Positions 34,183 to 41,710 of a stretch of 55,190 nucleotides of DNA are shown here, piece after piece. The position numbers were made by a program, and so were the translations under genes. The notes beneath the pieces are model-generated. The model was not told the DNA's origin. It did no database searches and saw nothing but the letters and a program-made list of their open reading frames with translations. The DNA is from an uncultured Clostridia bacterium (GTDB taxonomy: Bacteria; Bacillota; Clostridia; Oscillospirales; Ruminococcaceae), in the NCBI GenBank assembly GCA_947631115.1, contig CANRKB010000011.1, positions 1 to 55,190 on the forward strand. Reading direction: 5' to 3'. Every line of letters starts with the position of its first letter. Within the stretch, counting starts at the first letter, position 1.

Positions 34183-34488
34183 ATGACAAAAGCAGAATTA
34201 GTTACGGAAGTAGCAGCAAAAGCGGGTCTTACAAAGAAAGACACCGAAAAGGCAGTTGCTGCGGTTATCGAGACTGTTACTGAGACTCTCGCGAAGGGTG
34301 AGTCCATTCAGCTCGTCGGCTTCGGAACATTTGAGGTTCGTGAGCGCGCTGCGAGAACAGGTATCAATCCTCGTACAAAGGAAAAGATCTCTATTCCCGC
34401 TACAAAGGTTCCCGCTTTCAAAGCAGGTCGTGCTCTCAAGGACGCTGTAAGCGTTCCCGTTCAGACCAAGAAGAAAAAGAAAAAATAA
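34183..34488 (+). CDS. hup: HU-family DNA-binding protein
   Basis: A histone-like nucleoid protein of 101 residues. The ATG at 34183 follows GGAGG. The sequence [25 protein letters not shown], the beta-arm segment [26 protein letters not shown] and [13 protein letters not shown] are textbook HU. It ends with a run of lysines (KKKKKK), a small extra tail compared with the ~90-residue standard that probably adds DNA affinity. Codon use is smoother than in neighbours, as expected for a highly expressed gene. A strong terminator follows. Confidence 0.96.
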   Translation: MTKAELVTEVAAKAGLTKKDTEKAVAAVIETVTETLAKGESIQLVGFGTFEVRERAARTGINPRTKEKISIPATKVPAFKAGRALKDAVSVPVQTKKKKKK

Positions 34489-34503
34489 TTTTCAGGCTTA
34501 GTC

Positions 34504-34536
34504 AAAAAAGCGGCGGGTATTTCCTGCCGCTTTTTA
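34504..34536 (+). terminator. Terminator after hup
   Basis: AAAAAGCGGCGGG/CCTGCCGCTTTTT hairpin with a T-run, 16 bp after the hup stop. rqcP downstream either escapes it or has its own promoter. Confidence 0.9.
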
Positions 34537-34558
34537 ATATCATCAAAAGGATAAAACA

Positions 34559-34795
34559 ATGAGATTAGATAAATTTTTAAAGGTGTCGAGGCTTATAAAA
34601 CGCCGCACTACGGCAAACGAAGCCTGCGACGCGGAAAAGGTGCTTGTAAACGGAAAAGTTGCAAGGGCTTCTTATGAAGTAAAGGTCGCCGATATAATTG
34701 AAATAAACATCGGAAAGCCGCTTAAAGTCCGTGTTGTGGATATAAAGGAATTTACGAAGAAAGACGACGCGGCGGCGATGTACGAAGTGATTTAG
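34559..34795 (+). CDS. rqcP: S4-domain RNA-binding protein RqcP (YabO/Hsp15-like)
   Basis: A 78-residue S4-domain protein: MRLDKFLKVSRLIKRRTTANEACDAEKVLVNGKVARASYEVKVADII. In Bacillus the protein at this exact place (YabO, renamed RqcP) binds stalled 50S subunits and works with RqcH in alanine-tailing ribosome quality control. AAAAGG precedes the ATG. It is followed by yabP-yabQ-divIC, the conserved order, which supports the assignment. The RqcH gene is not in the window. Confidence 0.92.
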   Translation: MRLDKFLKVSRLIKRRTTANEACDAEKVLVNGKVARASYEVKVADIIEINIGKPLKVRVVDIKEFTKKDDAAAMYEVI

Positions 34796-34822
34796 AAGTA
34801 AGAGATAAGAGGTAAGAATTTT
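34794..34822 (+). repeat. Left copy of an AGAGGTAAG-type repeat
   Basis: A run of GTAAGAG-type units starting at the rqcP stop. A longer copy in the opposite orientation lies at 37941-37975, so the two are inverted around the yabPQ-divIC-cls segment. Confidence 0.6.
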
Positions 34823-34985
34823 GCGGACCGCAAAAACCTTTCAGCCCGAAAACAATCTAAATAATATCCGCCGAAAAGCGGATACCTACTACTGCATACT
34901 GTACGCTGTCAACTGTATACTGCCCACCTTACCATGAGAAATAACCTTTCCCCAAAATAAAGTTCCGGTCATCAGAATATTCCTC
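34823..34985. other. Non-coding gap between rqcP and yabP
   Basis: No gene is seen here. The gap holds a compact palindrome (TTTTGCGG-A-CCGCAAAA, about 34820-34836), a CCGCCG/AAAGCGG segment near 34868-34881, and a low-complexity stretch rich in TACTG and TGTATAC words. I find no convincing sigma-A promoter, so yabP may depend on a sporulation sigma factor. Confidence 0.4.
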
Positions 34986-35018
34986 CCCCCTGCTGAATAC
35001 AAATTGTATCAGCGGGGG
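34986..35018 (+). promoter_or_regulatory. Hairpin covering the yabP ribosome binding site
   Basis: CCCCC-T-GCTGA-A-TAC (34986-35000) pairs with GTATCAGCGGGGG (35006-35018), leaving an AAATT loop and two single-base bulges. The GGGGG of the right arm is the yabP Shine-Dalgarno, so the folded RNA should block translation initiation. Confidence 0.6.
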
Positions 35019-35026
35019 TGAATTAT

Positions 35027-35284
35027 ATGCAGGAAAAGCACAATGTCGTAATGGAAAACAGAAGCTCGCTGAAAATATCGGGAGTGAACGGGATAGACAA
35101 ATTCAGCGATACGACTATAGTTTTATCAACGGTCATGGGAGAGCTTGTCATCAAAGGAGAAGATCTGCACGTAACGACGCTTGAAGCGCAGACGGGGGAT
35201 TTTCTGATGACAGGGACGATTAACAGCATAAGCTACAGTAAAAACAGCGTAATGGACGGACCGTTCAAAAAAATATTCAGATGA
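35027..35284 (+). CDS. yabP: Sporulation protein YabP
   Basis: An 85-residue protein: MQEKHNVVMENRSSLKISGVNGIDKFSDTTIVLSTVMGELVIKGEDLHVTTLEAQTGDF is typical of YabP, a predicted beta-rich sporulation protein. The ATG at 35027 follows GGGGG with suitable spacing; the GTG at 35018 lies in that site. The ribosome binding site is sequestered in a strong hairpin. It is followed after 13 bp by yabQ. In Bacillus the pair is made in the mother cell and YabQ is required for cortex; YabP's own role is unclear. Confidence 0.9.
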   Translation: MQEKHNVVMENRSSLKISGVNGIDKFSDTTIVLSTVMGELVIKGEDLHVTTLEAQTGDFLMTGTINSISYSKNSVMDGPFKKIFR

Positions 35285-35297
35285 CAAGGTGAGAAGT

Positions 35298-35840
35298 ATG
35301 AATGTAAGTATAGCCGACTGCATTGCAATTGCTTTTACAGCGGGGTTTTTATTCGGACTTGTTTATGAATGTCTGAGGATCATAAGGCTTATATTACAGT
35401 TTAAGCCCGTGATTTTTATATGCGATATTTTATTTTTTATCGCCTCGGCATTTGCGGTAATAGCAATATCGGAAAATCTCGGAAACTATGTCAGGATATA
35501 TACCGTTTTAGGCTTTGGCGCGGGAGTTTTTGCGTATATAGCGACTGTCGGAAGAATACTTAATATCATAGAAAACGCTATGGCAGAGGTATGGAGAAGA
35601 ACGCTCGGGCGTTTATTCAATAAAACGCGCTCTGTTCTTACAAATTTCATTAGGAAAATTGCACACAAAGCAAATGCGCAATTTGTTAAAATCTCTGAAA
35701 ATGCGCGCAATAATGGGAAAAAATTGTTTAACGGCTTGAATTTAAGGCGAAACATAGTGTATAATAATAGAGGGTCGGAAAATATTGGGGAAGGTGGAAA
35801 GAAAAATGTCATTAAGGCTGTCGTCAAGAGAAGCCCGTAA
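35298..35840 (+). CDS. yabQ: Spore cortex biosynthesis protein YabQ
   Basis: A 180-residue membrane protein. It has three to four hydrophobic segments in the first ~100 residues (IADCIAIAFTAGFLFGLVYECLRIIRLI, VIFICDILFFIASAFAVIAI, VRIYTVLGFGAGVFAYIATVG), then a basic cytoplasmic tail. The pattern of FxxGxxxGxxYExxR and FxxDxxF is that of YabQ, needed for spore cortex formation in Bacillus. The ATG at 35298 has AAGGTGA 5 bases upstream. Its 3' end overlaps divIC by 35 bases, so the two are translationally linked. Confidence 0.9.
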   Translation: MNVSIADCIAIAFTAGFLFGLVYECLRIIRLILQFKPVIFICDILFFIASAFAVIAISENLGNYVRIYTVLGFGAGVFAYIATVGRILNIIENAMAEVWRRTLGRLFNKTRSVLTNFIRKIAHKANAQFVKISENARNNGKKLFNGLNLRRNIVYNNRGSENIGEGGKKNVIKAVVKRSP

Positions 35841-36126
35841 AAATGAAAAGCGTTTCAGCTTTATAAAGATAATTGCGGGTGCGGCGGTTTTAATTGCTTT
35901 GGTCTTCGTTGTTTATACCGTTGTTAAAAACGGGATCATTATAAAAGAGAAAACAAAACAGTATGAAGATCTTGCAGCTCAAACCAACGAAATTAACCAG
36001 AAAAACGCGCAGATAAACGGATACCTAAACGGCGAGAATCTCGACGAATACATTGAGAATATAGCGCGCGACAAGTTTGATTATGCAAATCCCGATGAAC
36101 GTATTTATTATGTCATTCCCGGTTGA
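35806..36126 (+). CDS. divIC: Septum formation initiator DivIC/FtsB
   Basis: A 106-residue bitopic division protein. It has a short basic cytoplasmic N-terminus, one transmembrane helix (IIAGAAVLIALVFVVYTVV), a coiled coil (EKTKQYEDLAAQTNEINQKNAQINGYL) and the conserved end ENLDEYIENIARDKFDYANPDERIYYVIP. It works with FtsL and DivIB to activate septal wall synthesis. The ATG at 35806 follows GGAAGGTGG; the TTG at 35785 overlaps that site. The gene order yabP-yabQ-divIC is the same as in Bacillus. Confidence 0.94.
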   Translation: MSLRLSSREARKNEKRFSFIKIIAGAAVLIALVFVVYTVVKNGIIIKEKTKQYEDLAAQTNEINQKNAQINGYLNGENLDEYIENIARDKFDYANPDERIYYVIPG

Positions 36127-36146
36127 TAAGAAAACGTAAAACAACG

Positions 36147-36172
36147 ACAGCCTCAAGAGGCTGTTTTTGTTT
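36147..36172 (+). terminator. Terminator after divIC
   Basis: ACAGCCTC/GAGGCTGT stem with a 2-base loop followed by TTTTGTTTT. It ends the spoVB-to-divIC block. Confidence 0.85.
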
Positions 36173-36186
36173 TGAAAGAGGTTTTT

Positions 36187-37722
36187 ATGAATTTTATCAA
36201 GAAGCTTCTGAAAAAGATATTTACAAGGGCGTTTGTGTGTATTGTAGGTATTTTGTTTCAGGTAATATATCTCATGTCTTTGTTCTGGGAGCTCGGAACG
36301 CTTTATAACTACTCTTTTCTTGTGTTTCAGGGGATAGGAGTAGTTATATCGTTTTTTATTGTGAACTCAGACATAAATCCGAGCTATAAGATCGCATGGA
36401 TAATGACGATCCTTACGTTCCCTATTTTCGGCGTTATGTTCTATATCTTTTTCGGGTACAGCCGTTCGGGCGAAAGACTTAGAAAGAAAATGAACTTCTA
36501 TCAAAAAGAAGAACGCAAGATCTTAAAGCAAAACGACGATATATTAAACAGCCTTTCGGGAATTAACGAACCCGCAAGAAAACAAGCCGACTATCTTTTT
36601 AAATTCGGCGGATACCCCGTTTATGAAAATTCGGACGCTCGATATTTTCCCACGGGAGAAGATAAATTCAAAGCAATGACGGAAGAACTTGAAAAAGCCG
36701 AGAAATTTATTTTCCTTGAATATTTCATCATAAGCGAGGGTGAAATGTGGAATACGATACTTGATATTCTTGTCAGGAAATCGGAAGAGGGAGTTGACGT
36801 AAGGCTTATATACGACGACATAGGCTGTCTTCTGACGCTCCCGTATAAATACGATCGGGAGCTTGAAAAGAAAGGCATTAAATGCAGAGTGTTCAACAAA
36901 TTCAGACCGATCTTATCCACAAAGATGAATAACCGCGACCATAGAAAAATACTGATAATAGACGGAAATACCGCATTCACGGGCGGCGTAAATCTTGCGG
37001 ACGAATATATTAACCGCTATGAAAAACACGGTCACTGGAAAGACTCGGCTGTTATGATAAAGGGACAAGCTGTCCGGAGCTTTACGCTGATGTTCTTAAC
37101 AATGTGGAACTTTCTCACAAACACCGAAGAAGACCCCGCAAAGTATGCTCCCGAATGTATTGATGAAAAAGAAAACGGTTTTATTGTTCCGTTTACCGAC
37201 AGCCCCCTCGACAACGAGCCTGTCGGCGAGAATGTCTATATGAACATTGTAAACTCCGCGAAAAGGTATGTTTATATAACTACTCCTTATCTCATCATAG
37301 ACAACGAAATGCAAAGCGCTTTAATACTTGCGGCTAAGAGCGGCGTAGACGTCAGGATAATAACGCCGCATATACCAGATAAATGGTATGTGCACTGCGT
37401 TACGAGAGCGTACTACAGAATACTCACAAAATACGGAGTGAGGATATACGAATATACTCCGGGTTTTATCCATGCGAAGAACTTTGTGTGCGATGATAAA
37501 TTCGGCGTTGTCGGTACTATAAACCTGGATTTCAGAAGTCTTTACCTGCACTTTGAGTGTGCGGCGTGGATGTACAAGACCAAGTGCTTATCCGATATTA
37601 AAGCCGACTTTTTAAAAACGCTCGAAGAATGTGAAGAGATAACGTATGAAAAATGTCTGAAAGAAAACTTTTTTGTCCATATAGGCAGAATGTTTTTAAG
37701 ACTTTTAGCGCCGCTTATGTAA
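36187..37722 (+). CDS. cls: Cardiolipin synthase (phospholipase D family)
   Basis: Joins two phosphatidylglycerols into cardiolipin at the membrane. The ATG at 36187 follows AGAGG; the TTG at 36172 lies upstream of that site. The 511-residue protein has two N-terminal hydrophobic regions forming about three helices (residues 15-85). Two HKD catalytic motifs follow: HRKILIID near residue 252 (within NNRDHRKILIIDGNTAFTGGVN) and HAKNFVCDD near residue 428 (within GFIHAKNFVCDDKFGVVGTIN). Size and motifs are typical. It is inserted between divIC and the S1 gene, which are neighbours in Bacillus. Confidence 0.95.
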   Translation: MNFIKKLLKKIFTRAFVCIVGILFQVIYLMSLFWELGTLYNYSFLVFQGIGVVISFFIVNSDINPSYKIAWIMTILTFPIFGVMFYIFFGYSRSGERLRKKMNFYQKEERKILKQNDDILNSLSGINEPARKQADYLFKFGGYPVYENSDARYFPTGEDKFKAMTEELEKAEKFIFLEYFIISEGEMWNTILDILVRKSEEGVDVRLIYDDIGCLLTLPYKYDRELEKKGIKCRVFNKFRPILSTKMNNRDHRKILIIDGNTAFTGGVNLADEYINRYEKHGHWKDSAVMIKGQAVRSFTLMFLTMWNFLTNTEEDPAKYAPECIDEKENGFIVPFTDSPLDNEPVGENVYMNIVNSAKRYVYITTPYLIIDNEMQSALILAAKSGVDVRIITPHIPDKWYVHCVTRAYYRILTKYGVRIYEYTPGFIHAKNFVCDDKFGVVGTINLDFRSLYLHFECAAWMYKTKCLSDIKADFLKTLEECEEITYEKCLKENFFVHIGRMFLRLLAPLM

Positions 37723-37767
37723 AAAAACGTTGTTTGTTACGTTATGACAAACGGCGTATTTGCGGTA

Positions 37768-37786
37768 CTTTTCAAACGCTATTTCT
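37768..37786. repeat. 19-bp direct repeat, copy 1
   Basis: CTTTTCAAACGCTATTTCT is found here and again at 39043-39061, at the left edge of the GC-rich hairpin element. The two copies flank the S1-domain gene in the same orientation. Confidence 0.7.
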
Positions 37787-37940
37787 CTAAATAACGTTTA
37801 TTAGCCCTGCACCCGCACTTTTTAGGGGTAAGAGCTTAACCCCTTACCTCTTTTTTGTACGTTAAATTCATCGGTTTCGGTTTAAGCTCTAGCCTCTTTC
37901 TCTGAACATCAATAAACGCTGTTTCCCAAAAGTTCCCCGA

Positions 37941-37975
37941 AATTCTTACCTCTTACCTCTAATCTCTTACCTCTA
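37941..37975 (-). repeat. Right copy of the AGAGGTAAG-type repeat
   Basis: Read on the minus strand this is a run of AGAGGTAAG units very similar to 34794-34822, with one extra 7-base unit. The two copies are inverted relative to each other about 3.1 kb apart. Confidence 0.65.
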
Positions 37976-38041
37976 TTTGTAATAAATCCCCCGTCAAAAT
38001 CATACAAATAAATATCTGAATTTTTTTGACGGAGGTAAAAA

Positions 38042-38974
38042 ATGACCGAGTATATGCCCGAGGGCTTTCTTTTAAACACACCCGAAAATATTGCCAAGAT
38101 AACATCAAAGGACGCGATATATAGCTGCATAAGGACAGGTGAAATTCTTGAAGCGCCGTGTATAGTGTGCGACAGCAGGCACAATCTCATAGTGGATATG
38201 GGAAACATTCGCGGTATAATTCCCCGCGAAGATGGCGCTGTAGGTATCTCAGACGGTTCGACAAAAGACATCGCTCTTATTTCGAGAGTAAACAAGCCCG
38301 TTTGTTTTACGGTAAAAGGAGTGACAAAAGACGAGTTTGGAAACGAATGTGCGATACTTTCAAGAAAAGAAGCGCAAGAGCGCTGCCTTTCGGAATATAT
38401 CGGAAATCTATCTTCGGGCGACATCATAAACGCAAGGGTCACTCATCTTGAACAATTCGGGTGTTTTGTAGATGTAGGCTGCGGTATACCATCGCTTATT
38501 CCTATAGACCTTATTTCTGTTTCAAGGATCTCTCATCCGTCCGACAGATTTTCGGTCGGAATGGATATAAAGGCTGTTGTAAAATCTATTGACAGCAACA
38601 GGATATTTCTTTCTCACAAAGAACTTTTAGGTACATGGGAACAAAACGCCGCGCTTTTTGAAAACGGAGAAACTGTAACGGGCATAGCGCGCTCTATTGA
38701 GGAATACGGCGTTTTTGTGGAGCTTGCTCCAAATCTTGCGGGGCTTGCCGAGCCGCACGCAAATATAAGCGTAAATCAGCATATCAGCGTTTACATAAAA
38801 GCAATTATCCCGGAAAAGATGAAAATAAAGCTGATAATTGTAAACACTGCGGACACGAATATTTTTCATGACGCAAAGCTTAACTATTTCATAAGTTCCG
38901 GGCATATTGACAAGTGGGTGTATTCAACGGAGAACTGCCCGAAAGTAATTGAAACCGATTTCACGCTTACATAA
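38042..38974 (+). CDS. S1 RNA-binding domain protein (YabR/RpsA-like)
   Basis: A 310-residue protein with three S1-like units. The first (about residues 28-110) is degenerate. The second (about 122-195: SGDIINARVTHLEQFGCFVDVGCGIPSLIPIDLIS...VGMDIKAVVKSIDSNRIFLSHK) and third (about 205-270: NGETVTGIARSIEEYGVFVELAPNLAGLAEPH) are clear. Such proteins bind single-stranded RNA. Bacillus YabR, at the equivalent position after divIC, has one S1 domain, so this is a longer relative. It may instead be the short RpsA-like protein of Clostridia. GGAGG precedes the ATG. Confidence 0.82.
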   Translation: MTEYMPEGFLLNTPENIAKITSKDAIYSCIRTGEILEAPCIVCDSRHNLIVDMGNIRGIIPREDGAVGISDGSTKDIALISRVNKPVCFTVKGVTKDEFGNECAILSRKEAQERCLSEYIGNLSSGDIINARVTHLEQFGCFVDVGCGIPSLIPIDLISVSRISHPSDRFSVGMDIKAVVKSIDSNRIFLSHKELLGTWEQNAALFENGETVTGIARSIEEYGVFVELAPNLAGLAEPHANISVNQHISVYIKAIIPEKMKIKLIIVNTADTNIFHDAKLNYFISSGHIDKWVYSTENCPKVIETDFTLT

Positions 38975-38981
38975 ACAATTA

Positions 38982-39008
38982 AGGGCTTTAAGTTTTTCTT
39001 AAAGCCCT
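38982..39008 (+). terminator. Inverted repeat, first copy of duplicated terminator
   Basis: AGGGCTTTAAG-TTTTT-CTTAAAGCCCT, an 11-bp perfect stem 7 bp after the S1 gene. It is followed by GAATTTCAG rather than a T-run, so this copy may be weak. An almost identical copy lies at 39239-39275. Confidence 0.7.
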
Positions 39009-39042
39009 GAATTTCAGCTTTTATTAAAACATCTTTGTGATT

Positions 39043-39061
39043 CTTTTCAAACGCTATTTCT
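39043..39061. repeat. 19-bp direct repeat, copy 2
   Basis: Second copy of the 19-base word present at 37768-37786, at the left boundary of the GC-rich hairpin element. Confidence 0.7.
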
Positions 39062-39069
39062 TTATCGCC

Positions 39070-39153
39070 CTCTCCCCCTTCCCCAAAGGGGAAGGGGGAG
39101 AGAGCGGGGCGCCGCGCGCCCCGCACCCTGCCTCGCGGGGACTCCGTCCCCGC
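39070..39153. repeat. GC-rich element of three tandem perfect hairpins
   Basis: Hairpin 1 is 39070-39102 (15-bp stem CTCTCCCCCTTCCCC with its complement, loop AAA). Hairpin 2 is 39104-39124 (9-bp GCGGGGCGC/GCGCCCCGC, loop CGC). Hairpin 3 is 39135-39153 (8-bp GCGGGGAC/GTCCCCGC, loop TCC). Composition is far from the AT-rich surroundings. The element sits between two copies of one terminator, so it looks inserted. It codes for nothing visible and resembles a REP/MITE-like palindromic repeat. Confidence 0.75.
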
Positions 39154-39238
39154 AACCCCCTGTTGGCATTGTACACATTGTCTGCTTTTGGTGAATAACC
39201 ATACAATGCTGATTAGACTTTATATACAGACTAAAATT

Positions 39239-39275
39239 CAGGGCTTTAAGTTTTTCTTAAAGCCCTGTTTTTATT
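39239..39275 (+). terminator. Second copy of duplicated terminator
   Basis: CAGGGCTTTAAG-TTTTT-CTTAAAGCCCTG (12-bp stem) followed by TTTTTATTTT. This is a proper rho-independent terminator for rightward transcription, and it reaches into the end of the convergent rarA gene. Confidence 0.85.
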
Positions 39276-40512
39276 TTATTTTCTTCCAATATTCCTCGGC
39301 GGCTTTTTCGAGCTTGTTGTCGCCGAAATGATAGTATACCCTGTCCTTTAAATTATCGGGCAGATACTGCTGTTTAACGTAATGGTTCGGAAAATCATGG
39401 GGATAAAGATAATTCTGACCGCGCACCTCTGCGTCTTCCCCGTCGCAATGCTTGTTCTGCAAATGTCTCGGGAAATCTCCTACAGCGCCGTTCTTAACGT
39501 CAGCAAGCGCTTCGTTTATGGCGTTATATCCGCTGTTTGACTTTGGCGAAGTCGCAAGAAGTATGACCGCGTCTCCGAGCGGTATACGCGCTTCGGGAAG
39601 TCCAAGCTGCATAGCGCTGTCAACGCAGGCTTTAACTATCGGGATAGCCTGCGGATAAGCAAGCCCTATATCCTCTGCGGCTATTACAAGAAGCCGTCTC
39701 GAAAGAGAAATGATGTCTCCCGCGTCTATAAGTCTTGCGGCATAATGGAGCGCTGCGTTTTCGTCGGAACCTCTTATTGATTTCTGCAGTGCCGACAAGA
39801 GGTCGTAATGCTGATCTCCGTCGCGGTCATAGCGCATATTGCTGCGCTGGGTTAGCTCTTTCGCAAGCTCGAGGTCTACCCTGCCGTCTACTGCCGAAAT
39901 AGCGCAAAGCTCGACGGTATTAAGGCACTTTCTCACATCGCCGCCAACGCCGTGGCAGATGTAATTTACGGCTTCATCGGAAACTTCATAATCTACCCCG
40001 TTTTCTTTCGTCATTTCCGCAAATCCGCGCCTTACCGCTTTTTCAAGCTCCGCAGGCTCTACGGGTTTAAACTCGAACACCGTACAGCGCGACAATATCG
40101 CGTTGTAGATATAAAAATACGGATTTTCCGTTGTAGAGGCTATAAGCGTTATAGAGCCGTCCTCGATATATTCAAGAAGACTTTGCTGCTGTTTTTTATT
40201 GAGATACTGTATCTCGTCAAGATAAAGCAATATCCCGTTGCTTCCGAGAAATGTATTTATCTCGCCGACTATTTCTTTTATATCCGAGGTCGAAGCGGAA
40301 GTTCCGTTCAGCTTATGGAGCCGCATATTCGCGGAATTTGCGATTATGCGCGCAATAGTTGTCTTTCCTACGCCCGACGGACCATAGAAAATCATATTCG
40401 GAATTTTTCCCGAATTGATTATTTTCAGAAGCGGTTTATTTTCACCGATGAGGTGAGGCTGTCCGACAACGTCATCTAACGTTTCGGGACGTATTTTATC
40501 AGCAAGAGGCAT
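39271..40512 (-). CDS. rarA: Replication-associated recombination protein RarA (MgsA)
   Basis: An AAA+ ATPase acting at stalled replication forks. The 413-residue protein begins MPLADKIRPETLDDVVGQPHLIG, lacking about ten residues of the usual N-terminus but keeping the core. Walker A is GPSGVGKTT, Walker B LYLDEIQYLNKKQQ, the sensor ASTTENPYF, and the tetramerisation domain is in the C-terminal half (RGSDENAALHYAARLIDAGD, GLPEARIPLGDAVILLATSPKSN). Its stop lies within the T-run of the convergent terminator. The start is 3 bp after the prs stop, so the two are co-transcribed. Confidence 0.95.
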   Translation of the reverse strand: MPLADKIRPETLDDVVGQPHLIGENKPLLKIINSGKIPNMIFYGPSGVGKTTIARIIANSANMRLHKLNGTSASTSDIKEIVGEINTFLGSNGILLYLDEIQYLNKKQQQSLLEYIEDGSITLIASTTENPYFYIYNAILSRCTVFEFKPVEPAELEKAVRRGFAEMTKENGVDYEVSDEAVNYICHGVGGDVRKCLNTVELCAISAVDGRVDLELAKELTQRSNMRYDRDGDQHYDLLSALQKSIRGSDENAALHYAARLIDAGDIISLSRRLLVIAAEDIGLAYPQAIPIVKACVDSAMQLGLPEARIPLGDAVILLATSPKSNSGYNAINEALADVKNGAVGDFPRHLQNKHCDGEDAEVRGQNYLYPHDFPNHYVKQQYLPDNLKDRVYYHFGDNKLEKAAEEYWKKIK

Positions 40513-40514
40513 TT

Positions 40515-41666
40515 TTATTTCTTCCTATGCTCCGCAAGAAGCGCGTCTATTTTTGCGTGGGGGTCGATAAGGCTGCTGACGGAGATGTCGTGATTTAACG
40601 AAGCGATAAAGTACGCCATGTACTTTGACACGTCAACTTCTTTGAACCACTCGCGCTTTTTAAGCTCGGGAGAACGGTATGTAAGGTTAGTTCCGAATAC
40701 GGCGTCGATAAGCCCCTGCTCATAAGCCTTGTCGAATTCTTCGAGACCGTTTGTAAATATAGCGTATGTCGCATAAGCGAAGAACTGCTTTGCGTTGCGC
40801 TTTTTAAGCTCACGCGCTACCTCGAGCATACTCTCTCCGCTCGAAATAATGTCGTCCGCAACAAACACCGTCTTTCCCTCAACGGAAGTTCCGAGATATT
40901 CATGTGCAACGATCGGATTTCTGCCGTTTACTATCGTAGAATAATCGCGGCGCTTGTAGAACATTCCCATTTCTACTCCCAGAACGGAAGCGTAGAACAT
41001 ATTTCTATTGAGAGCGCCCTCGTCGGGGCTTATTATCATAAAGTTATCTTTATCTACTATGAGATCGGGAAAGGCGTTGAACATTGACTTTAATACCTGA
41101 TACGACGGTATGACATTGTCAAAGCCCATAAGCGGGATAGCGTTGCAGACGCGCGGATCGTGAGCGTCTACCGTGATAAGATTTTCTACGCCCATATCCT
41201 GCAATTCCTGGAGCATAAACGCGCAGTCAAGGCTCTCGCGGTATGAGCGTCTGTGCTGTCTTCCGCCGTATAAAAGCGGCATAATTACGTTTATTCTGTG
41301 AGGCTTTCCCGAAGCCGCCTGTATTATGCGCTTTAAATCGGAATAATGATCGTCGGGTGACATATAGTTCACGTTGTCGAAATACTTATACTTTATGCTG
41401 TAATTTCCCACGTCAACAAGAATGAACAGATCTTTTCCGCGGACGGTGTTTTTAATAAGTCCTTTTGCGTCGCCCGAAGCAAATCTCGGACATTCAGCCT
41501 CGATCATGTAGTTATAGGACGGCTTTCCGTTTCTGGTGCTCCATTTAGTAAGATAGCCGTTTATCCTTTGAGCAAGCTCCTCCGTTCCGTTCATCGCGAT
41601 AAGTCCGAGAGGGGCTACCTCGTTGTATTCCTTATAAAGAACCTCAGTGTTTTTTACAGTCGTCAT
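40515..41666 (-). CDS. prs: Ribose-phosphate pyrophosphokinase, long divergent form
   Basis: Makes PRPP from ribose 5-phosphate and ATP. The ATG at 41666 follows AAGGAAGGA; a longer frame upstream overlaps the NADAR gene and has no site. The 383-residue protein is longer than classical ~315-residue Prs and belongs to the divergent clostridial type. Visible elements are the RRSYRES flexible loop, VDAHDPRVCNAIP metal site, SPDEGALNR and the PRPP loop VFVADDIISSGESMLE (in place of VDDxIDTxGT). It lies between NADAR and rarA. Confidence 0.88.
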   Translation of the reverse strand: MTTVKNTEVLYKEYNEVAPLGLIAMNGTEELAQRINGYLTKWSTRNGKPSYNYMIEAECPRFASGDAKGLIKNTVRGKDLFILVDVGNYSIKYKYFDNVNYMSPDDHYSDLKRIIQAASGKPHRINVIMPLLYGGRQHRRSYRESLDCAFMLQELQDMGVENLITVDAHDPRVCNAIPLMGFDNVIPSYQVLKSMFNAFPDLIVDKDNFMIISPDEGALNRNMFYASVLGVEMGMFYKRRDYSTIVNGRNPIVAHEYLGTSVEGKTVFVADDIISSGESMLEVARELKKRNAKQFFAYATYAIFTNGLEEFDKAYEQGLIDAVFGTNLTYRSPELKKREWFKEVDVSKYMAYFIASLNHDISVSSLIDPHAKIDALLAEHRKK

Positions 41667-41710
41667 TTTTGTCCTTCCTTTTCGATCCGTTTTGCCGCTT
41701 TGCAGCAACA

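Larger units (their letters stand above)
37723..38041. other. Non-coding gap with repeats before the S1 gene
   Basis: No gene is seen. The gap holds an imperfect CGTTGTTTGT/ACAAACGGCG inverted repeat right after cls (a weak possible terminator) and a 19-base word at 37768-37786 that recurs at 39043-39061. It also holds a GGGGTAAG/CTTAACCCC palindrome near 37824-37842, a pyrimidine-rich AGAGGTAAG-type repeat at 37941-37975 (minus orientation), and the GGAGG ribosome site of the next gene. Confidence 0.5.
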
